From: Diabrotica undecimpunctata | Taxonomy: Eukaryota > Arthropoda > Insecta > Coleoptera > Chrysomelidae | Direction: 5' to 3' | Assembly: GCF_040954645.1 (NCBI RefSeq) | Contig: NC_092808.1 | Span: 19,101,383-19,165,382, forward strand | Length of the DNA stretch: 64,000 nt | Part shown: in pieces, positions 1-10,771 of the stretch | Position numbering within the stretch: position 1 is the stretch's first letter | Layout of the letters: every line of letters begins with the position of its first letter | Made by a program: the position numbers and the translations under genes | Notes under the pieces: generated by a model | The model's database searches: none | Seen by the model: only the letters and a program-made list of their open reading frames with translations | Told to the model about the DNA's origin: nothing

Positions 1-180
1 ATTTCCTCTGGGCATTCAGCTGGTACTGATGATCGTTGCTGCCTTGATGTTGAGAGATAGAAAATAGGTAACTAGGTTTTGGAAGGATAAAGATATGGGA
101 CATGATTTCTCTCAACAAAGAATTGGGAGCAAAGCATGGCTCCTATTATTAACGTAGTTAGCGCTCATAATTGAGATGTA

Positions 181-345
181 AAAAAGATATAAAGATATCC
201 CAAGGACAACGAAAAAAGAAGATATCATAAAGAAGGTGGCAAAATTGAAATGGATGTCGGCCCATCACTTGGCAAGGAAAACACGTTCATGGATAAAACA
301 TTGTAAAATGCGCACCAAGAGCAACTAAGGACACCTATCTCCAGC
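181..345 (+). mobile_element. LINE 3'-end fragment
   Basis: A short reading frame on the + strand reads KKVAKLKWMSAHHLARKTRSW. This matches the tail of many insect LINE polyproteins (a conserved LKW...GHxAR...W motif downstream of the reverse transcriptase). No start codon or intact flanking domain is visible, so this is a relic. It lies upstream of the first recognised host exon. Clade cannot be assigned. Confidence 0.35.
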
Positions 346-974
346 TGGGAGTAGGATCTAAAGAAAATAACAGGAATTGTATTGCAACTGCACAATATAG
401 AGAAAGTTCTCTATGTGAGAGGCCTCTGTCGAGAAGTGGACATAAATGTCTGAATAATAGTATCTGCTCTTTAATTGTAAAGGTATAGCATGCATCTTTT
501 TTCTATGTTAACTTTCTAATTATTCCAGTTCTTTAAGGAAATTTATAAAGTTCTCGTCTGAATATACGTTATTCGTAGTAAAATTTTATTCAGCCATACT
601 TTGGGGTCTCATTTTACAGTTTTTTATTATTTAGTTTGTGGCTGCTTCTATACCGTAGGGAATACGCAAATTCTAAATATTTGTTCCCAAACTTTTGTAT
701 GATTTATTTTTTTCCTATTCAGTAGGCAGAAATAACAAAGTAGAAATGTAATACAATAGCTTAGAAGCCTAGGCAGCTACTTTGAAATACATATACTTAT
801 GTATATTTAAAGAGAACAAATATTTTAGTTCAGTAAGATTATTTTCCGTTCTACTACTTTAGTATCTTCTACTTCACCCACTTTTTCCAATTTAGACAAA
901 CCCTTTCCAAAATATTATAAAATCATCGATTCTACCTGAGTTCATCAAGAATTCAATAGGTTTTTATTTTTCAG
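346..974. other. AT-rich non-coding DNA upstream of scro exon
   Basis: No gene or repeat was recognised. The segment ends in a pyrimidine-rich stretch and CAG at 972-974, which is a good splice acceptor for the exon that follows. It is therefore probably intronic, with an upstream 5' exon outside the window. Confidence 0.5.
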
Positions 975-1063
975 GTGGCAGCTACGGGGAAGGCCCCGTA
1001 GTTCCCGGCGATAGAGGTGACCTCCACGGCCTGCTACCCGAGCTCAATGGCGTTGAGCTGGCT

Positions 1064-1221
1064 ATGAGCTTGAGCCCCAAGCATCTACAAGGCCCACAGG
1101 TTCTCAGTCACTTGCAACAGCTCCACCACTCGACTCCTTTCAGCGTTACGGACATTCTAAGCCCCATAGAAGAATCATATCGAAAACTGGAATTGTCTAC
1201 AAATCCTCCTTCACCCTATAG
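1064..1221 (+). CDS. scro: scarecrow/Nkx2.1 homeobox protein, exon with TN domain
   Basis: First recognised coding exon of an NK2-class homeodomain transcription factor; the family acts in the nucleus to pattern neural and pharyngeal tissue. The exon begins after the acceptor at 974; its first in-frame ATG is 1064, giving MSLSPKH and then TPFSVTDILSPIEESYRKLE, the TN (tinman) motif in the form typical of scro/Nkx2.1. An insert of about 18 residues separates MSLSPKH from the TN motif. The frame is open back to 975, so translation from an upstream exon is possible, but the MSLSPKH start fits the family. The exon ends at 1221 with donor GTTAGT, leaving two bases (phase 2) that pair with the A at 8260 to make Arg. 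vnd was considered but its TN motif is different. Confidence 0.9.
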
Positions 1222-1439
1222 GTTAGTTAAGCTTTCAAACCTTATTTTTGGGAAGTAATTTACCTAGTAAAGAGGTTTTCTAAAAATTTAATATTTACTC
1301 GGTATAGTACGACAAGCGAGAAATAGAAAACGTAAATAGAAAAAAATGTTTTATGAGAGAGACGTAATGGGCTTGTAGTCATGCTGGTTCCGAATGCGGT
1401 TTATTATGTTTACGCACAGGTTGTGGTTCATTTTAAATT

Positions 1440-2640
1440 TAAACTTCTTTTTATGTAGACACGACTGTCTGTTTTTCAATGTCCATCAATTAAGTTGTCG
1501 TTCCATCGTTTTCGTGGTCTTCCTACTGATCGTCTTCCTATTGGGAAACCGTCTCTTGCCGTCTTTACTACTCTATTTGTTGTTTCGCCTCGTATATCGG
1601 TACTTCTAGCTCTGTTCTATAGTGTGTTACCATCAATTTTTTAAGTGTTTTCCTCTCTGCTGTTTCTAACATCCTTTTTGTCCTCTCTGTGCCAGGTCGC
1701 GTTTCTGCAGCGTATGTCATTATTGGTCTGATGACTGTTTTGTAAATTCTGCCTTTCATTTCTGTCTCGATATTTTTATTTCTCCATATTCCTTCATTCA
1801 GGCATCCTGTGGCTCTGTTTGCTGTATTCACTTGATCTTCCAGTTCTGTTTCGAGTTTTCCGTAGCTAGATAAGTTGATGTCTAGATTTTTAAACTCCAT
1901 CACTTGTTCTATTATCTGACTTTCCAGCTCCAATTAACATCTTGATAAATTTGCTGTTATAATCATGCATTTTGTCTTTTTTTGGAGAAATTAACATGTT
2001 AAATTTTCTGGTGGTTATATTAAAAAGGTACAGCATTCGTTGTAAATCATCTTCACTTTGAGAGAGTAATATTGCGTTGTCTGCATAGCGGTTTATTTTA
2101 AGTTGTTTTTCTCCTATTTGGTATCCTTTTTTAGTTCTTACTTTTTTGATTATTTCATGCATAATCAGATTGAACAAAAGAGGACTCAGAGAACCTTATT
2201 CTTCTTCTACTTTTACTTTTATTGTGTTGTTTTGGTAGATATTTTCGATCGTTTTGATTATTCCTAAAGGTATCTCTTTTGCGTACAATAAGTGGATAAT
2301 GTCCTTAAATTTCACCTAATCAAATGCCTTCTTAAGGTCCACCAAACATAGATATGCCGGTTGGTTGTATAATTATGATTTCTCTTGCACTTGCCTCATT
2401 ATAAATATACCGTCGGTGCATGATCTTCCCAACCTAAAACCTTGTTGTTCTTTTGCTAGTGTTATAATTTTATTCAGTTTATTTGTTATCACTTTTGATA
2501 ACATCCCTTTTTAAAGAGAGGTATTAGGATGCTTGATCCCCATTCATGAGGAATTCTGTTTTGTTCGGTATTTTGCCATCTCCTGGTGATTTTCTGTTTT
2601 TTAAATTTCGTTAATCTTGCTTTACCTCTTCCTCTTCAAT
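1440..2640 (-). mobile_element. Degenerate LINE reverse transcriptase, minus strand
   Basis: Reading the minus strand from about 2640 down gives RT pieces in order: a region before the active site, MFNLIMHEIIKKVR (palm, 2130-2177), YADNAILLSQSEDDL (the YADD box, here YADN) near 2085, a thumb-like stretch with YAAETRPGTERTKRM near 1700, and a C-terminal GRPRKRW motif near 1520. Stops and frameshifts break it. Wording is close to the minus LINE at 39238-40361, so the two probably belong to one family. It sits in intron 1222-8259 of scro, opposite to the host gene. The active-site change D to N and the stops indicate a dead copy. Confidence 0.75.
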
Positions 2641-3300
2641 ATTCAAAGCGAATCCAATAATGAGATATTGCCTTGTGTTACAATAGAAGTGAAAAAAGCT
2701 GCACAGCAGTATTTGTTTGTCATTTTCTGCTGGTTCATCAATTTTTTGTCAAGGTTTATACATATAAATAAATGATCTTGAAAATGCTCATAAAGATTAT
2801 ATAAAAACGTATATTTCTTATAAGAGTAAAACACTTGTTGACTGTATGTTGTTTGAAAAACAATCACTAAAACGGAAAAAGGAAGTATTCGAACTAAGGT
2901 AACTACTATCACTAATGTTTTAAAGTTGATAGGCAAACAAGTTCTTGCAATAAGGGGACAAGTTGAAAGTGCCTATAGTTTCTGAATGGATGTAAGTAAA
3001 GTGATATATGGTTGAATGCTCGAATAAATGAACTTTAATAAAATAAAAGGCAGATATCGAGCACAGTTTTTTATTAAATTTTGTCCAAGTACTTTCGCTC
3101 TCAGAGCATCTTCAGAGGCATCTGAAATAAACCAAGAAACGTTTTTTCAACTGAAGGAAAATTAATTAACTTCGAAAAAACTCAGTTGATGGTTGATAAA
3201 AAAAATTTTTATATAACATTTTAGACTTACTTTGTCAAAATTAGTCAACAATTTTAGGAATGTCACTTAATGTTTATGATTAAATTATTAAGAATTCAGA
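2641..3300. other. Intronic DNA with one Penelope-type hairpin motif
   Basis: AT-rich, no gene recognised apart from the hairpin repeat listed at 3030-3125. ORFs here look like chance frames. Confidence 0.4.
3030..3125 (-). repeat. Interspersed repeat with hammerhead-like hairpin, copy 1
   Basis: The minus strand reads CTGAAGA-T-GCTC-TGA-GAGC-GAAA-GTACTTGG, then an AT-rich stretch and a CTCGATATCTGCC block. A second, diverged copy lies on the + strand at 56430-56530, so this is a dispersed repeat. The order CUGANGA, short stem-loop, GAAA resembles the hammerhead ribozyme core reported in Penelope-like retroelements. An extra U after CUGANGA departs from the canonical core. Identity as a Penelope end is an inference; no Penelope reverse transcriptase was seen. 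Confidence 0.5.
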
Positions 3301-3309
3301 AAAGGAGTT

Positions 3310-3735
3310 ATTTTCATCTTTGTAGCCTTCTATCGTCCATTTTTGGATAAAGGCCTCCCCCAACTCCTTCCATCGATCTCTATCCTGAGCAACATACTTC
3401 CAATTTTTTCCGGTAATTCTTTTTATGTCGTCCACTCATCTTATCTGTGGTCTTTCTCTTGATCGTCTACCCTTGTAAGGTCTCCAATGTTGTATTGTTG
3501 CGTACCAACGTTGGTCTTTTTGTCTAGCAGTGTGAACTGCGAAGTTCCATTTGAGTGCAATTTTTGTTATGATATTCCTCAACTTTTGTTTTTGATCTTA
3601 ACTAGTCGTTGCTCTTTTTATCTGACAGTCGTATACCTAACATTGTTCTTTCCATTGCCCTTTCTGTTGTGGTTAGTTTATTCATATTAGCCTTGGTTAG
3701 GGTCCAGATTTGACATCCATATGTTATAATAGGAA
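3310..3735 (-). mobile_element. LINE C-terminal fragment, minus strand
   Basis: The minus strand encodes the common insect LINE tail: a basic GRRSREKPQIR stretch, VDDIKRITGKNWK, then AQDRDRWKELGEAF and the ending WTIEGYK. These correspond to the region C-terminal to the RT. One in-frame stop interrupts it. It abuts the start of the + strand Jockey-like LINE at 3757. Confidence 0.65.
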
Positions 3736-4352
3736 GGATACACTGGTAATTTATGTACCTTCAATAAAAACCAATATTTTAACTGTATACAGATCGGGTA
3801 AGGGTGACTTTGGCTTGTTTTTGGTGAATTTTGAAAATGTCATAACGTCCTTGTTTAGTAAAGCACACAAACTGATCATACTTCGTGATTTTAATATAAA
3901 TTTGTGGGCGTATTTGAACCTTGTTTTTCTGACCATCGAGCTCAATTTTTATTTATTGACTGAGCATAAATTTGTTGAGACTAATCAAGCATTTCAATGG
4001 TTTATTACTTCTTTTGGTTTACAGAAGCTTAAACGTGCGCTAGCTAGTACAAAGATGGACTTTTTCTATGATATTAATAATGATCCTGATTTTTTGACAG
4101 TCTTTCTTACCAAAACTTATAACAACTTAGTATTAAAGCATTTTATACTAAAAAAAGTACGACAAACTGCTGAAAAAACACCCGTGCAATGGTTTAATAA
4201 TGAATTAAGGTCTTACAGATCTAATCTTTGTCTTATTAAACACATTGCAGTTTCCACTAAGGATCCCGATTTGTTCAAAATATATAAACAATAAAAATTT
4301 GAATATAATCGGTAATTACAAATTACTAAAAAGTCAACTTACTCTGATTTTA

Positions 4353-5330
4353 TTACTTCTTCTTCTTTTGGTGCCTATCCTCTGTGGATGTTGGCAATCA
4401 CGTTGGTCCATACAACTTTGTTGACAGCTGCTCTAAATAGATGTATGGTAGTCATTCCTGCCCACTGTCTGATGTTCTTCAACCACGATGTCCTTCTACG
4501 CCCTTGAGCTCTTTTGCCTTCTATCTTGCCTTGTAAAATTAGTTGATACTTCTCATTGCGCATCACATGCCCTAAGTATGTCATCTTTCTGATTTTCATG
4601 ATACGCACAATTTCCAGATCTTTATTCATACGTTGGATCACGGTGCTGTTTGTAACATGATGGATATAGGAAATTCTGAGCATGCGGCGGTAGCACCACA
4701 TTTCGAAGGCTTCTAATCGTTTGGATATTGCCTCCGTCAAGGTCTAGGCTTCGACTCAATATAAAAGGGTAGAAAATACATAGCATCTCAAGACTCATGT
4801 TCTTATATCAATGTTCAGGTGCATATTACATAAAATCTTCCTGAGGCGATTGAAGACAGCTCTCGCCTTTTCTATACGACACCTTATTTCCCTGTAAGTG
4901 GTCCCATTCCTTATTTATACTGCATCCAAGGTATGTAATTTTGTCGATTATTTTCAAGGGTTCATTATAAGCTGTGAATTGGTGCTGTATTAGGTCATTT
5001 TTACTTACTACAAGAATTTTGGTTTTCTTACAGTTTACTTTCATGCCGTATCTGTCACAGGCTTCCACTACACGGTCTATTAATATTTTCAGATCCTCCG
5101 CATTATCAGCAATCAAAACCGTATCGTCCGCATATCTTAAATTGTTTATGATTTCACCTTAAACCATCAATAGCTTCCTTGAACAGCATTTCCGAGTAAG
5201 AATTGAACAACGTCGGTGATAAAATGCAGCCCTGACGTACTCCCCGTTTTATCGTTTTATCTACAATTTTATTACTAATTCCAATAATAAACCTAGAGAC
5301 TGCTGGAACAGAGTAAATTCCGGAAGAAAC
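4353..5330 (-). mobile_element. Truncated LINE inserted in the Jockey-like element
   Basis: Minus-strand RT fragment starting near 5320 with a VRQGCILSPTLFN-type palm, then a YADD-region piece (DNAEDLKILIDRVVEACDRYGMKVN, 4826-5116) and the C-terminal region (FEMWCYRRMLRISYI; GHVMRNEKYQL; GRRRTSWLKNIRQW, 4375-4740). Its 3' end at 4353 is a TTCTTCTTC tract on + (GAA repeat tail on its own strand), as in other copies of this family here. It is 5'-truncated and frameshifted. Confidence 0.75.
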
Positions 5331-5523
5331 AACTCAAGATAAAGTTCGGTACAACCTGATCTACCTCCAGACGAAATAAATCAATTTTTCACTACAATTG
5401 CAGATAATATAATTACATCTCTTCCCACTATTAATGTCGATGTCCTCTTCAATTATAGAAATTATCCTTATCTGAGAAAGTCTATTTTTTCGTCCCGTTG
5501 TGAAAGACGTTCACGAAATTAAT

Positions 5524-5662
5524 CTTCTTCTTCAAGTGCCATCTCCGCGGCGGAGGTCGGCAATCATCATAGCTATTCGGACTTTTGAGACGGCTGCTCT
5601 GAAAAGTTCATTTGATGTATATCTGTACCACTCTCTTAGATTGCGCAGCCATGACGGTTGCG
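5524..5662 (-). mobile_element. 139-bp LINE tail with 10-bp target duplication
   Basis: A minus-strand insert flanked by CGAAATTAAT at 5514-5523 and again at 5663-5672. The insert starts with CTTCTTCTTC on + and carries the end of the same LINE family seen at 4353-5330 (minus-strand reading ends in a MIADLRRGDGT-like peptide). It is an extreme 5'-truncated retrotransposition event, or a SINE sharing the LINE tail. Confidence 0.75.
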
Positions 5663-5843
5663 CGAAATTAATAGCAAAATGTTAAAAGAAACTTACCAAA
5701 TAGTTGTAACACCTTGCACTCATGTTATTAATTTAATTCTATCAACTGGAGTATTTCAAGAAGTATAATTTTATTCCTATTTTGAGTCAAATAATTACTT
5801 TAGAAACTCATAATATGGATTCAGAACTGCTCGTTTTACTTAT

Positions 5844-5896
5844 TTTTCTTCTTCAAGTGCCCTCTCCGCTACGGAGTTTGGCAATCATCATTGCTA
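5844..5896 (-). mobile_element. 53-bp LINE tail with 8-bp target duplication
   Basis: Insert of 53 bp beginning TTTTCTTCTTCAAGTGCC on +, flanked by TTACTTAT at 5836-5843 and 5897-5904. It carries the same tail as the 139-bp insert. Removing it and one duplication leaves the Jockey-like RT frame open across the site, with FRTARF before it and SFTTNAVF after it. The insertion therefore happened after the host LINE landed. Confidence 0.7.
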
Positions 5897-6564
5897 TTAC
5901 TTATAGTTTTACTACGAACGCGGTATTTAATCTTGCCAGCGACGTGATTGAGGGACTTGAACGCGGCAATCGCGTAGCAATTTCTCTTTGCGATTTGTCG
6001 AAGGCTTTTGACTGCGTTTCACATATTTTGCTTTAAAAATTAAATTACTATGGAATCAGAGGTATCCCTCTTAAGCTTATAACTTCTTATCTATGTGGCA
6101 GACACCAGGCGGTAGTGTCTTAAGGTCATCTCTCCGATTTTCTATCCGTGAACCATGAAGTTGCACAAGGTTAAACCGACGATTTGCTTAAATTTATATC
6201 TTTGTACAAATTTATACAATTCGCAGATGAAAGAAAATACGCTAGATCAGGAAAAAATAATGATGATTTAAAAATGTCTCATGAGGAAGTTTCTACTAAC
6301 TAGCACATGGTTTGCTGCAAACAAACTAAAACTTAACTCTGACAAAACGCAAAATTTTGTTATATCTGGAAGTAATTTACACAATGATCCAGATAACAAA
6401 GAGACTGTTAAACTATTGAGAATAATTATAGATAATCGACTGAACTGGTCGGCTCAAATCTCACAACTTAAGAAAAAACTATCAAGTTCATTATTTGTTA
6501 TACGCCAACTAGCAAGGGTTGTCAACTTTGAAGCATTAAAAATGAGATATTTCTCTTTATTCCA

Positions 6565-7690
6565 CTCTCTCACTTCCACTTCTTTATTTCTTCATTTCTA
6601 ACGCGGTCGGTCCATGGAATTTTCAGCATACGACGAAATACCCACATCTCAAAGCTCTCTAAACGTCGTAACTAGCTGACTGTTAACGTCCAAGCTTCCA
6701 CGCCGTGTAATAGTACACTATATACATAACACTTTATCATGCGGTATCGTAGGGACAAATCAAGATTACGGATAGTGAGTAACTGTCGCATCTTTAAGAA
6801 GGTGTTTCTTACCTGTTCTATTCTACATTTAAGCTCTTGTTCTTGGTCTAAGGTTTCATGTATCCAACAGCCTAGATATTTAAACTTTTTCACTTGTTCA
6901 ACTAGATTGTTGTTGACTAGTATGTTAATAACTGGTGTGTGTTTTTTTGAAATTACCATTGTTTTGGTTTTTTTTACATTCACCTTAAGGCCGTATAGTT
7001 CTCCTTCTCGCACTACTTTGGTTAACAGAATTTGTAGTTCTTCTTCACTGCCAGCAATCAGTACTGTATCATCGGCATACCTGATGTTGTTCACGATTTT
7101 TCCATTGACTTTTATTCCTTCTTGTGCTTCATCTAGAGCATGTGCAAATATGTCCTCTGAGTACAAGTTGAATAATAATGGTGATAGTATACAACCTTGT
7201 CTAACTCCTCTTTGGATGTTTATGGTTTCAGTATCACCCATTTCAGTTCTGACAGAGGCGTTTTGGTTCCAGTATAGTTCACGTATTGTATTAATATCGT
7301 TTGGATCCAGGTTCTTTTTTTGCAAGCATTCTATTAGCTGATCGTGTTTGACTTTGTCAAAAGTCTTTTCATAATCTATAAAGCACAAGTAGACATCTTT
7401 TGTTGATCCCGACACTTTTGCATGAGAACAATGAGACTGAACAAAGCTTCTCGAGTTCCCATACCGTTTCGAAAGCCAAATTGTTCCGGACCCATATCTT
7501 CTTCGCATTTTTTGTAAATTCTGTTATGGATAATTTTTAGAAATAGCTTCAGAATATGGGGCATGAGACTTATTAATCGAAAGTCGTTTAATTTTTTTGC
7601 GTAGTTTGATTTGGGTATAGGCACAAACGTAGACGTTAACCAATCTTGTGGAATTGTACCAGTCTTGTATATACTGTTGAAGAGTTTTGA
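6565..7690 (-). mobile_element. 5'-truncated LINE reverse transcriptase
   Basis: Two overlapping minus frames make most of an RT. 7376-7624 gives NDFRLISLMPHILKLFLKI and EQFGFRNGMGTREA. 6672-7508 gives CFIDYEKTFDKVKHDQL, the palm GVRQGCILSPLLFNLYSE, the catalytic YADDTVLIAGSEEEL and the thumb KKFKYLGCWI with YSVLLHGVEAWTL. A frameshift near 7440 separates them. The active-site YADD is intact. It interrupts the + strand Jockey-like LINE. Confidence 0.85.
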
Positions 7691-7745
7691 TCATAGTTCT
7701 AATTGTATTTGTATTTGTTATGTAGTTAAATAAATAAACTCAACT

Positions 7746-8259
7746 CAACCGGTTGAATACTTTGCTCCTCAAGTATCCAACTGAGTTTTCCAAATCATGC
7801 CCAAGGTAAAAAAGTTATACTAACCACTAATCAACATGATTTTTTTTTCGATTTTCTTTAAAAATAGATTAATATATTAATATATTCAGAAAGGGAGTTT
7901 TATTGACTACCAATCACCATGTTTTTGTCAAATCTTTTGAACGCCTAGATTCTTCTGTAGAAACAGCTGTCTTGGAAATATCATTAATTCACAGGAAAAC
8001 CGCAAGAACAACAGATTCTTAATGTTGCATCATTTTTTGTATATATTCAATATGTTCTGTTCTGAAGAAACTGCCTCTGAATTTGATTAAAAATTGTTAG
8101 TTGCGTAGGTGAAGTTATTTTTAATAGTAGTTTATGACAGAAGCAAAATTAAAAGAAATATTATTGAGTACCTTATTAAATAGCATAGCATATATTTTAC
8201 CTAAAATTTACTAAAAGCAGTGGAACAATGAATAATAGTTGTTTTTTTTTTAATTTTAG
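7746..8259. other. Intron end before scro exon 2
   Basis: AT-rich; no gene seen. It ends with a T-rich tract and TAG at 8257-8259, a good splice acceptor. Confidence 0.6.
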
Positions 8260-8459
8260 ATCAACTTCAAGCGGTAGCAGTATAAACTCTCCTGGGATTA
8301 GTGGTTCCGGTGGTAACGGCTGCAGTATGAACGGCAGTTATCCAGTAATGGGCCAATTCGGCGGAGGCCAGTACTGTCCTGTCTCCGAAAACTTAGGTCT
8401 TACTCCCCATTATTCTTCTGGATGGTACCAAACCTCAGCGGCAGACCCTAGATTTGCAA
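8260..8459 (+). CDS. scro: scarecrow/Nkx2.1, second exon
   Basis: 200-base exon between acceptor TTTTAG (ends 8259) and donor GTATGT (8460). The first A completes the Arg codon begun at 1220-1221. The peptide is Ser/Gly-rich (SGSSINSPGISGSGG), then has HYSSGWYQTSAADPRFA. The GWY...DPRF block is a hallmark of Nkx2.1/scro proteins just upstream of the homeodomain. It ends in phase 1: the final A pairs with TT at 32184-32185 to give Ile. The intron that follows is about 23.7 kb. Confidence 0.92.
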
Positions 8460-8613
8460 GTATGTAACAAATAAACATCAATATGATCAATATTACAGCA
8501 ACAATTAATGTTAAAAGTAGAAATACTATAGTTACTATGACCGAGGAAGTCGTAAGTCGAGGTCCCTTTTTGCCTCGGTTTTGTTTAATTAGTGTAGATA
8601 TATTTCTTATATA

Positions 8614-9118
8614 CAGGGTGAGTCATGAGGAACTTTACATACTTCTACCATATGTAGAGTCCCTCAGGGAGCATATCATGTGGCCACTAAAAAATGTCAA
8701 CTCCTCTTCTTTATTAATTAACAGGGTGATTTGTGTAATTGACCATTTATTTCATTTTACTGTAGTGTTTATACGGTTCATTTGATTTTTTTAATTTTTG
8801 CATGATACAGTACACTACTATCAAGCATTCGACTGGTATTAGCTAAACTAAAAAATTCCAGGACTGGCTTTGGAAAAATTAATTTAGGGATTCGTATTAA
8901 ATATTACACCCTGTATATATTTTTTTTAAAATGCAATAAGTGATTTTCAAACTACATAAATAGCCAATGAAAACGACATATGCGACAATGTTGTCGCACT
9001 TTTATTAAATTTTTAGTGAACGATCAAATCTTACCAAAAATAGAACAACCATAACGAAGTATCAAATTATAAGGTATTAATTTAAACAAATGTTATAAAT
9101 TTCAAACATTTTAATTAA
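8614..9118 (+). repeat. Left long terminal inverted repeat
   Basis: Matches the complement of 10772-11277 along its length with few differences. Contains CAGGGTGA at 8614 and again at 8722, and an inner inverted CACCCTG at 8907-8913 followed by TA. The inner part contains GCGACAATGTTGTCGC, a short palindrome. Confidence 0.88.
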
Positions 9119-9566
9119 AATGAGTTCCTACAACATAATCTAATACGTAGAAAATTAACATCTTTACTGTCACTTTGTATTATCTCTACGATAGAATCAA
9201 TTGTTTTTCAATTTTAAATTTTTACTCATAGATCGTATTGGGGCATTATTTTCGATAAATAATAAATTAAATTGATTAAAAAGTCAAACCTCTTGTATGT
9301 GTTAGTTTTTGTTGATTGTAAATGATTAAAATTTAATGTCAAATAATAATACATTGCATCAACTGTACTAAATAAAAATAAATCTAAAAAAGTTTAAAAT
9401 GAAGGTTGGCGTTGACCGTTTGACGTTTCTTGATATTTTATACCCATTGTCATTATTGTCATTATCAATTGTTATTTATGTGTACAAGAATACATATTTC
9501 TTCTGTCATATCTACGTTAAGTACATTGTGTTAGTTTTGGTAGAGCTTTTGTTACTTTCGTTCAAA

Positions 9567-10616
9567 ATGCCACATCAGTTTTCGACCACAGAATATGCAG
9601 ACATAATATTTGTTTATGGATTCTGTAATGTGAATGGTAGGGCTGCTAGTAGAGAATATCGCAGGAGATTTCCTAATCGTCGAACTCCCAGTCATCCAAC
9701 ATTTGGGTCAGTTTTTAATTATTTGCGAGAAAATGGCACTTTTCCTAGTGGAACAACAGAGCGACATGTAGATGAAGCGCAGGAAGATGACATTATGGAC
9801 GCCGTTACTATGAACCCTACAATAAGCACTAGACAAGTAAGTCGAGAACTCAATGTTACTCAATCAAAAGTAAGTAGAGTCTTACAAAAAAATAATCTAT
9901 ACCCATATCACATTCAAATGGTTCAGCGACTACATGCTGGAGATGAGATCGATAGGTTGGAATTTTGTAGATGGATTAACAATAATCGACCAACGCTATA
10001 CAGGACACTATTTACAGATGAAGCCCAATTTACCAGAGACGGGATAAATAATTCACGAAATTCACATGTGTGGGCAGAAGAAAATCCCCATGCTATTCGA
10101 GAACGTCGTTCTCAGTTAAGGTTTTCGGTTAACGTGTGGATTGGTGTCATAAATAACTAATTAGTAGGTCCTCACTTTTTTGATGGTCCTTTAACAGGGC
10201 AGGTCTATTTGAACTTTCTACAAAATATTTTGCCGAATTTGCTTGTCAACGCGAACGTTGCTATCCGAGGGATGTATTTTCAGCATGATGGGGCACCCCC
10301 AAACTTTTTACTGGCAGTGAGACAACATCTTAATAATGTTTATGGCAACAGGTGGATAGGACGTGCAGGTCCTATTTTGTGGCCTTCAAGATCCCCTGAT
10401 TTCAATCCCGTTGATTACCATATTTGGGGACGATTGAAGCAACTAGTTTACGCAGTGAATATTAATCGCCGACAACAATTAATTGATAGAATTATACATT
10501 GTTGTAATACTATTAGAAACGATCCCCAGAGTATCCGTAATTCAATACGTCAATTAACAATTCGGCAACAAAAATGTGTACAGGCTGCAGGGTTCCATTT
10601 CGAAAATCTATTTTGA
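9567..10616 (+). pseudogene. DD41D transposase with one premature stop
   Basis: IS630/Tc1/mariner superfamily transposase, 350 codons from ATG 9567 (MPHQFSTTEYADIIFVYGF). The N-terminal part resembles the DUF4817 helix-turn-helix domain common in insect elements (NGRAASREYRRRFPNRRTP), followed by a second HTH (TISTRQVSRELNVTQSKVSRVL). Catalytic residues: D in LFTDEAQF, D in YFQHDGAPP and D in SPDFNPVDYHIWG. There are 41 residues between the second and third, hence DD41D. A TAA at 10158-10160 breaks the frame after VINN; the same frame continues to the stop at 10616. The longer frame upstream to 9399 is hydrophobic and probably untranslated. Otherwise the gene looks intact, so inactivation is recent. 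Confidence 0.9.
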
Positions 10617-10771
10617 ATTATTTTTATTTTGTTACCATTATTGTATCTTTTCCAGTTCTAATTTATGGGTTTATCATAACTATGTACATATTTTTAGTTT
10701 TTTTTTTAAATTGTTCTTCGTTATTGTTAGTAGTTACTGTTTTTTGTTGTGCAGTGACTCAGTTTATCATT

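Larger units (their letters stand above)
3757..7745 (+). mobile_element. Jockey-like LINE, host of several nested insertions
   Basis: Pieces of one + strand LINE are found at 3757-4352, 5340-6565 and 7690-7745. The first encodes the end of an apurinic-type endonuclease (IILRDFNINL; family usually GDFN) and a linker with QWFNNELRSYRSNL. The second encodes the linker PDLPPDEINQFFTTIADNI, RT motifs (AISLCDLSKAFDCVSH near 5980-6030) and the thumb-side NKLKLNSDKTQNFVISG (6309-6365). The third looks like an AT-rich tail with AATAAA repeats. Between the pieces lie minus-strand LINEs (4353-5330, 6565-7690) and two very short LINE tails. Stops are scattered, so the copy is dead. That the three pieces belong to one insertion is inferred from order and strand. 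Confidence 0.65.

Noticed and set aside
9399..9566. N-terminal extension of the DD41D transposase with hydrophobic residues
   Set aside because: The family begins near MPHQFS; the upstream part is AT-rich non-coding sequence that happens to stay open.
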